The translations under genes were made by a program, and so were the position numbers. Below are positions 7,237-11,085 of a stretch of 11,085 nucleotides of DNA, piece by piece. Numbering within the stretch: position 1 is the first letter of the stretch; each line of letters begins with the position of its first letter. A model generated the notes under the pieces. The model made no database searches and was not told the DNA's origin. It saw nothing but the letters and a program-made list of their open reading frames with translations. The stretch spans positions 1 to 11,085 of the forward strand of contig JAKAHF010000025.1 in NCBI GenBank assembly GCA_021815245.1. Reading direction: 5' to 3'. Origin of the DNA: Actinomycetes bacterium. GTDB lineage: Bacteria > Actinomycetota > Thermoleophilia > RBG-16-64-13.

Positions 7237-8297
7237 ACCAACTTCCTTCGGAAGCGCCAGGCAGCCAGGCCGACGATCGCGACGGCGTAGGCTATGAGGA
7301 TCACCACCCAGATCCACAGATCACCGATGCCTTCACCGCGCAGGAACGTGCCCCGAGCGATGGGCAGAAAGTAGGTGAGCGGCGCCAGGTACGCGATCCA
7401 GCGGATGGCCCACGGGATGGCCGCGAGCGGGAAGATGAAACCCGACAGCAAGATCTGCGGCAGCAGGGTGAACACAGCCATCTGCATGGCCTGCTGCTGT
7501 GTCTGCGAAACGGTCGAGACGAGAAGTCCGAGACCGAGGCAGACGAAGAGGAAGGCGATCGAGAGGACCATGAGAAGGCCGGGGCTGCCGGCGAAGGGTA
7601 CGTCGAAGATCCACACCCCGCAGGCCATGACCAGGAGAAAATCGGCGAAAGCGATGACCATATAGGGGATGATCTTGCCGAGCATGAGCTCGAAGGGACT
7701 CACCGGAGTGACCAGCAACTGCTCGAGGGTGCCCCGCTCGCGCTCGCGGACGATGGCCACGGCCGTCATCAGGGTAGCGATGAACACCATGACCACGCCC
7801 ACCAGCCCCGGGATCATGTAGTTGACCGAGCGCAGATCGGCGTTGTAGAGGATCTTCGTCTCGACATAGGCCGACGTGCCGGCCTGCTGGGCGAAGCTCT
7901 GCACGAGTGATTGGATCTGCCTCGCGGCGGCCTGAGCGGTGAAGAGGTCTGACCCGTCGGCCACGAAGAGACCGGGCTCATCACCCACCGGGGGCCGGAT
8001 GGCCACCGAGGCGCGGTGATCGTTCACCGCGGCTTCGAGCTCGGCGTCGGTGAACGGACCGGTCTCGACGACCGTGAAGTAGCCGGACGCGTCGAGCTTG
8101 GTGACGATGAGGGTCGCGGAAGGAGAATCCGGCGGCACCGACACAACGGTCTTGATGTCGTGCACGTCGAATGTGGCAGCGTAGCCGAAGATGACGATCC
8201 ACAACACCGGGATGGCGATCATCATGCCCAACGTACGCCGGTCACGCCGGATCTGGATGAACTCCTTGCGGATTATCGATAGCAGCCGCTTCAGCAT
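7233..8297 (-). CDS. ABC-2 family transporter permease (YhhJ/YbhR-like)
   Basis: 354 residues. Start at 8297 gives the classic N-terminus LKRLLSIIRKEFIQIRRDRRTLGMM; upstream in-frame starts add a hydrophilic stretch crossing the divergent promoter region. TM1 at about 24-42, a large extracytoplasmic domain (about 43-157), then five helices at about 162-183, 206-229, 240-263, 272-294 and 327-347. Between TM2 and TM3 is RERERGTLEQLLVTPVSPFELMLGK (184-208), the ABC-2 membrane domain hallmark where the permease contacts the ATPases. This architecture matches YhhJ/YbhR/YbhS drug or lipid-linked export permeases. Only one permease gene is present, so it presumably acts as a homodimer. No Shine-Dalgarno is seen; a TGGACA-N17-CACTAT promoter ends 7 bases before the ATG. 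First gene of the operon. Confidence 0.93.
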   Translation of the reverse strand: MLKRLLSIIRKEFIQIRRDRRTLGMMIAIPVLWIVIFGYAATFDVHDIKTVVSVPPDSPSATLIVTKLDASGYFTVVETGPFTDAELEAAVNDHRASVAIRPPVGDEPGLFVADGSDLFTAQAAARQIQSLVQSFAQQAGTSAYVETKILYNADLRSVNYMIPGLVGVVMVFIATLMTAVAIVRERERGTLEQLLVTPVSPFELMLGKIIPYMVIAFADFLLVMACGVWIFDVPFAGSPGLLMVLSIAFLFVCLGLGLLVSTVSQTQQQAMQMAVFTLLPQILLSGFIFPLAAIPWAIRWIAYLAPLTYFLPIARGTFLRGEGIGDLWIWVVILIAYAVAIVGLAAWRFRRKLV

Positions 8298-8303
8298 GTG
8301 CTG

Positions 8304-8332
8304 ATAGTGGCGGGTGGGCGACGGGTTGTCCA
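8304..8332 (-). promoter_or_regulatory. Leaderless promoter of the ABC exporter operon
   Basis: On the minus strand TGGACA (8332-8327), 17 bases and CACTAT (8309-8304) precede the permease ATG at 8297, so the -10 lies at -12 to -7 and transcription would begin at the A of the ATG. The -35 matches consensus at 5 of 6 bases; the -10 keeps the important second A and sixth T. Confidence 0.5.
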
Positions 8333-8364
8333 GGCCGTCGCCCAATCGCTCCCTGATAGCCCGC

Positions 8365-8393
8365 TTATCGATGGTCGGCGAATTGCCGATAGT
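8365..8393 (+). promoter_or_regulatory. Possible leaderless promoter of the small membrane protein gene
   Basis: On the plus strand TTATCG (8365-8370), 17 bases and GATAGT (8388-8393) precede the ATG at 8400; the -10 again sits at -12 to -7. The -35 is weak. This divergent promoter is back to back with that of the exporter operon in a 102-base gap that holds no other gene. Confidence 0.35.
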
Positions 8394-8399
8394 CATGGC

Positions 8400-8624
8400 A
8401 TGAATCTGGATCTCAGCCTCGGCGATCTCGCCCTCGGGATCGTCATCAGCATGATCGGCGCAGCCCTGGTGATGTACGGCCGCAAGGAGATCCGCGTACC
8501 CCACATGATCGCCGGCGTAATCTTGATGGTCTTTCCTTACTTCGTCGGCATCTGGTGGCTGGCGCTACTCATCGCGGCCGTGATCCTCGCGGGACTCTCG
8601 GTCGCCGCGAAACTCGGCTTCTAG
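8400..8624 (+). CDS. Small conserved-type membrane protein, unknown function
   Basis: 74 residues and the only plus-strand gene in the window. Hydrophobic segments lie at about 8-26, 35-49 and 51-69, with the short polar turn YGRKEIRVPH (26-35) between the first two. The pattern of a short helix, (M)YGRK, then an AG..LMVFPYF motif is one I recognise from small proteins often annotated as hypothetical or 'amino acid transport' proteins in other bacteria; that annotation is not evidence of function. Start at 8400 places the first helix at the N-terminus; a longer in-frame start at 8298 would begin in the divergent promoter region and read through unrelated residues. No Shine-Dalgarno is present. 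The TAG stop (8622-8624) overlaps the stop of the convergent SHOCT gene. Confidence 0.75.
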   Translation: MNLDLSLGDLALGIVISMIGAALVMYGRKEIRVPHMIAGVILMVFPYFVGIWWLALLIAAVILAGLSVAAKLGF

Positions 8625-8629
8625 CCGAG
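8613..8629. terminator. Small hairpin spanning two convergent stop codons
   Basis: CTCGGCT (8613-8619) and AGCCGAG (8623-8629) pair perfectly with a 3-base loop, centred on CTAG (8621-8624), which holds the TAG stop of both convergent genes. It could act as a compact bidirectional terminator. The stem is only 7 bp, so this is tentative. Confidence 0.5.
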
Positions 8630-8983
8630 AAGCGCCGTGCGGCGTTCGAGGTATTCCTCCTGGCCGATCTCGCCACGGGCGAAGCGGTCGTTCAAGATCT
8701 GCAGCGCCGTGGTCGACACGACCGGTGGTTCGACCGGCACGGGCGCAACCGCCGAAAAGCCGGGGGCCGGTCCGGCGACCAAGGGTGCGCCGGGGCGCCT
8801 CAGCCGGCGGATCATCGTGATGATCGCCAGCACAAGGGCGGTCACGGCGAGCGCCCACAGTACGATCCCGAGGATTCCGGCGACGATGCCCAGAGCTCCC
8901 GGGTGCATCTCGACGACGTCGCGGCCACCGTCGACCACGCGCCATCCGTTTGCCGAAGCCGCTAATGCATTCAAGAAGTCCAT
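8621..8983 (-). CDS. SHOCT-domain membrane protein
   Basis: 120 residues. One hydrophobic segment (about 30-57) is followed by basic residues (RRLRR, 59-63), a Pro/Ala/Val-rich linker (64-90) and a C-terminal SHOCT domain (about 93-120) reading ALQILNDRFARGEIGQEEYLERRTALL. The family pattern is L..L..R...GEI..EEY...R..LL. SHOCT domains are short helical pairs at the ends of many membrane proteins, thought to aid oligomerisation; no enzymatic role is known. The start at 8983 is chosen because it directly precedes the hydrophobic part and GGGGG lies about 10 bases upstream; the GTG at 9013 is a weaker alternative. It is convergent with the small membrane gene and downstream of the radical SAM gene by 136 bases. 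Confidence 0.85.
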   Translation of the reverse strand: MDFLNALAASANGWRVVDGGRDVVEMHPGALGIVAGILGIVLWALAVTALVLAIITMIRRLRRPGAPLVAGPAPGFSAVAPVPVEPPVVSTTALQILNDRFARGEIGQEEYLERRTALLG

Positions 8984-9103
8984 ACGAGTATGACCCCCGT
9001 TTCTGTTTCGCACGCGCCGCGCCGACTTCGTTTGGGGCGGCGGCGATCATCTTTGACGGGGGTAGAGTAGCTCGGAGACTGTAAGGTCCTCGTTAGCGCG
9101 ATT

Positions 9104-9117
9104 GCCGCATATGCGGC
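9104..9117. repeat. 14-bp perfect palindrome after the radical SAM gene
   Basis: GCCGCATATGCGGC is a perfect palindrome starting 3 bases beyond the TAA stop of the radical SAM gene on the minus strand. It could form a short stem in RNA or bind a dimeric protein. The remaining gap to 8984 contains no gene that I can support. Confidence 0.45.
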
Positions 9118-9119
9118 GG

Positions 9120-9869
9120 TTATTGCTGAAAGATCACTCTGCAGTCGAGTTCGAGGCCGGCGCATGCGGAGGCGAGCGCCGCGGCCGTCTGGACGAAGAA
9201 ATCGTCCGCGCGCTCAGCCCGCAGACCGTGCTGCCGGTACACCCAGTCGCCATAGTGGTAGTTCATGCGGTCGATGAGGATGTAGTCGGCACTGCCGGCC
9301 AGCAACTCCGCCAGCCCTTCCGCGCCGGGAAGCATCGGGGCGACCATCGCAAAGGTACGGATGCCCGCGCCGTGCACCGTGCCCAACGCGTCGAGCCGCG
9401 AATCGATCGACGGCGCCCGTGGCTCGAAGAGCGACCTGATCTCATCGTCGGCGGTCGGGATACTAAAACCCACCTCGACGTCGGCGCCCCTCGCGAGCAG
9501 ATCGACATCGCGGGTGACGAGCGGCGAACGTGTCTGCACACGCACCGGCCAGTCCGCGTCGACCAGGAGCTCGAGACACCGGCGAGTCAGGCGGTAGCGA
9601 GCCTCGGCCGGTTGATAGGGGTCACACACGCCGCTCACCCACACGGCGCCGGGCCGCTTGCGAGGCAGCTCCCGCTCGAGCAGGTCGGGGGCGTTGATTT
9701 TGACGTCGACGAACTCCCCCCACGGCTCCCGGTGGCCGCTGAAGCGCTTCATGAACCGGGCATAGCAGTAGGAACAGGCGTGCTCGCAACCGGTGTAGGG
9801 GTTGAGCGCATAGTCGTAGATCTGCGACTTCGAAAGGATCGCTTTGGCTTGAACCTCGTTGATGACCAT
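9120..9869 (-). CDS. Radical SAM protein, SplB-like (Rv2578c type)
   Basis: 249 residues, cytoplasmic. The radical SAM cluster motif CEHACSYC gives Cys28, Cys32 and Cys35 (CxxxCxxC) for the 4Fe-4S cluster that cleaves S-adenosylmethionine. NPYTGCEHACSYCYARFM (23-40), the motif SGVCDPYQPAEARYRLTRRCLELL (79-102) and GFSIPTADDEIRSLFEP (134-150) are typical of the SPL-like family named after spore photoproduct lyase and including Rv2578c. Most members are not true photoproduct lyases and have no established substrate. The protein is shorter than Rv2578c homologues, which are usually about 340 residues, but it starts and ends cleanly. Start at 9869 (ATG) has no Shine-Dalgarno, but TATCGT sits at -12 to -7. 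It follows the SDR gene after a hairpin and a 79-base gap. Confidence 0.92.
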   Translation of the reverse strand: MVINEVQAKAILSKSQIYDYALNPYTGCEHACSYCYARFMKRFSGHREPWGEFVDVKINAPDLLERELPRKRPGAVWVSGVCDPYQPAEARYRLTRRCLELLVDADWPVRVQTRSPLVTRDVDLLARGADVEVGFSIPTADDEIRSLFEPRAPSIDSRLDALGTVHGAGIRTFAMVAPMLPGAEGLAELLAGSADYILIDRMNYHYGDWVYRQHGLRAERADDFFVQTAAALASACAGLELDCRVIFQQ

Positions 9870-9875
9870 GTGACT

Positions 9876-9881
9876 ACGATA
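9876..9881 (-). promoter_or_regulatory. Putative -10 element of a leaderless promoter for the radical SAM gene
   Basis: TATCGT on the minus strand at -12 to -7 relative to the ATG at 9869, the same geometry as for ftsH. No convincing -35 is seen. Confidence 0.4.
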
Positions 9882-9913
9882 GCGCGCCGGCCGGACAGAT
9901 ACGGCGCCCCGCG

Positions 9914-9947
9914 CTCATGCCGGCGCGTGGCGGCTCGGCGGCATGAG
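9914..9947 (-). terminator. Hairpin directly after the SDR stop codon
   Basis: CTCATGCCG (9914-9922) and CGGCATGAG (9939-9947) pair perfectly (9 bp) around a 16-base loop, 1 base after the TAG stop (9949-9951) of the SDR gene on the minus strand. It probably ends the ferredoxin-SDR transcript before the radical SAM gene. There is no U-tract. Confidence 0.6.
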
Positions 9948-9948
9948 G

Positions 9949-10974
9949 CTACGCGATATCGCCGGCCCCGGAGGGCGCCACGTCGGCGAGGGTGCGCCTG
10001 AAGGCTTCTTCTTCTGAGACCACCGGTGAGTAGCCGAAGTCGCGTTCGGCCCGGTCATGGCGATAGGTATGATCGACACAGGTCTGGATGACGGCGAAGC
10101 GATTGAAGTTCGACTTGGGCGCCAGCCGTTCGACGACGCAGGCCAGGCCGTATGCCACCGGGTAGGGGATGCTCCTGCGCGGCACCGGTAGGTCGAGCGC
10201 CTCGAGATACGGCTCCATGAAGTCGAAGAAGTTGCGTGGCGGGTAGTGGTCTCCGATGAAGTAGGCCTGCCCGGCTACTCGCGAACCGCGAAACAGGTGC
10301 CGTGCCGCGAGTAGGTGCGCATGCGCGACATTCTCGGAGTAGGCATGGCTGAACCGCGCCGACCCGTTACCCAACCGCACCTTGTTGCCCTTGCGCGCCA
10401 TGGCGAGCACGTTGCCGAGATGGTATCGGTCGCGCGGCCCGTACATGCCTACGGGCCGGAGGGCGCATGTGGCCAGATCGTCGCCATTCGCGGCCAACAC
10501 CAGCTGTTCGGCTTCGATCTTGGTGCGGCTGTAGGCGTCGCGCGGCAGTCGTTTTGGATAGGGCAACGACTCGTCACCGTCGACGATCGGCTTGCGCCCG
10601 TCGACCACCACGTCGATCGTGCTCGTGTAGACCAGGCGGCGCACGCCTGCCTCGCGGCACAACTCGAGCACCAGCCGGTTGCCCTCGACGTTCACCTTCT
10701 CGTAAAGCGTGTCGGGATTCTTCGGATCCCAGACCGCGGCAGCCGTTTGAAACACGACGTCATCCTCGGTCAGTCCGGCGAACGCCCGCTCGAGATCGGA
10801 CCGGCGACACATGTCGCCCTGCGCGAAGTCGCATACACGTTCGGGGGGCGGCGCCAGGTCGAGCACGCGTGCCTCGATATCGGCGGCGACGGCCTGCCGG
10901 ACGATCTCGAATCCCAGCATACCCGAGCCGCCGATGACCAGGCAGCGCCCGAATTCCCTTGGAGCCGCGATCAC
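9949..10974 (-). CDS. Extended SDR, 3-beta-hydroxysteroid dehydrogenase/isomerase type
   Basis: 341 residues from GTG at 10974. This start overlaps the stop of the upstream ferredoxin gene as GTGA (10971-10974), and a longer in-frame start at 11064 would lie inside it. NAD(P)-binding Rossmann motif VIGGSGMLG (13-21); catalytic Thr/Ser in YTSTIDVV (116-123); YxxxK with Tyr148 and Lys152 in AYSRTK; then LRPVGMYGPRD (172-182) and a C-terminal SNFNRFAVIQTCVDHTYRHDRAERDFGY region. This pattern belongs to the 3-beta-HSD/NSDHL/OleD branch of NAD-dependent epimerases/dehydratases, which oxidise secondary alcohols of sterols, 2-alkyl-3-hydroxy acids or sugars; the substrate is not identifiable here. 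The coupled ferredoxin-like protein suggests a redox pathway. A hairpin follows the stop. Confidence 0.92.
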   Translation of the reverse strand: MIAAPREFGRCLVIGGSGMLGFEIVRQAVAADIEARVLDLAPPPERVCDFAQGDMCRRSDLERAFAGLTEDDVVFQTAAAVWDPKNPDTLYEKVNVEGNRLVLELCREAGVRRLVYTSTIDVVVDGRKPIVDGDESLPYPKRLPRDAYSRTKIEAEQLVLAANGDDLATCALRPVGMYGPRDRYHLGNVLAMARKGNKVRLGNGSARFSHAYSENVAHAHLLAARHLFRGSRVAGQAYFIGDHYPPRNFFDFMEPYLEALDLPVPRRSIPYPVAYGLACVVERLAPKSNFNRFAVIQTCVDHTYRHDRAERDFGYSPVVSEEEAFRRTLADVAPSGAGDIA

Positions 10975-11085
10975 ACCTGCCTCGCCTTGGCCATCTTCGA
11001 CGCCGGTCTGACGGCGATCGCCTGCCGGGGACAGACCTCCACGCACTTCATGCAACCGGTGCACAGGGTCGCCCAGAGCGGCGTG
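10971..11085 (-). CDS. 4Fe-4S ferredoxin-domain protein, C-terminal end
   Basis: The last 37 codons of a minus-strand gene whose 5' part lies beyond the window. Residues visible: LCTGCMKCVEVCPRQAIAV, a canonical CxxCxxCxxxCP cluster site for one 4Fe-4S centre, then a short basic tail ending in KARQV and TGA (10971-10973). Such a domain at a C-terminus occurs in DUF362, EFR1-type flavodoxin/ferredoxin fusions and other multidomain redox proteins, so the full protein may be much larger; a single ferredoxin is also possible. The cluster would carry one electron in the cytoplasm. The stop overlaps the GTG start of the SDR gene by 4 bases, so the two are almost certainly coexpressed. The residues in the frame used by the long SDR alternative are unstructured, which supports this reading. 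Confidence 0.85.
   Translation of the reverse strand, partial: TPLWATLCTGCMKCVEVCPRQAIAVRPASKMAKARQV

Noticed and set aside
9061..9110. tRNA-like stretch with GTAG, GGAG and CTGTAAG resembling a Tyr anticodon loop
   Set aside because: The anticodon stem does not pair, and no T-arm GGTTCRA or acceptor stem can be found on either strand.
9102..10001. Plus-strand open frame (299 codons) opposite the radical SAM gene
   Set aside because: It overlaps the radical SAM gene and the SDR end on the other strand and shows no domain pattern; the minus-strand gene is unambiguous.
1..11085. CRISPR arrays, insertion sequences, rRNA or attachment sites
   Set aside because: No regularly spaced repeats, transposase, integrase or conserved rRNA segments were seen; the genes are contiguous ordinary families.

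Overview
The window is G+C-rich DNA. Every gene except one small one lies on the minus strand, and junctions are tight: three of them inside the ABC cluster plus one near the right edge are 4-base start/stop overlaps. The G+C richness, several starts without a Shine-Dalgarno sequence, the PadR regulator, the FtsH with a long Pro/Gly-rich N-terminus and the SHOCT protein all suggest an actinobacterial-type organism. The isolated ferredoxin domain fits an anaerobe or facultative lineage. This placement is inference, not proven by a marker gene.

Read from left to right, but transcribed right to left: (1) positions 1-130 hold the 5' part of a MORN-repeat protein that runs off the left edge and has no normal start codon. 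(2) 127-936 is a divergent pyrroline-5-carboxylate reductase homologue, 40 bases downstream of (3) ftsH (977-3034), the membrane AAA+ zinc protease. (4) After an 18-bp hairpin comes a PadR-family repressor (3161-3673) with its own RBS, promoter and AT-rich palindromic operator. (5) A lipoprotein with a Thr/Ser linker and a DUF4352-like domain (3877-4518) has a clear sigma-A-type promoter and a 13-bp terminator hairpin.

(6) 4650-8297 is a four-gene ABC-2 exporter operon, transcribed as permease, ATPase B, HAD phosphatase, ATPase A. Every gene overlaps the next by 4 bases (GTGA, ATGA, GTGA). The two ATPases look complementary: B has an intact LSGGM signature but lacks the Q-loop Gln and switch His, whereas A keeps both of those but has a degenerate signature. 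Together they would make one canonical and one degenerate ATP site. The HAD enzyme between the two ATPase genes is unusual.

(7) Divergent from the operon is a 74-aa small membrane protein (8400-8624, plus strand). Its stop codon overlaps that of a convergent SHOCT-domain membrane protein (8621-8983) inside a small hairpin. (8) A radical SAM protein of the SplB-like family (9120-9869) follows. (9) At the right edge, the C-terminal end of a 4Fe-4S protein (10971-11085) overlaps by 4 bases an extended SDR of the 3-beta-hydroxysteroid dehydrogenase type (9949-10974).

Most of this is accessory or housekeeping content of recognisable families. The parts most worth a second look are the asymmetric ATPase pair with an embedded HAD phosphatase, the recurrent leaderless promoter geometry, the altered ProC signature and the ferredoxin-SDR pair.
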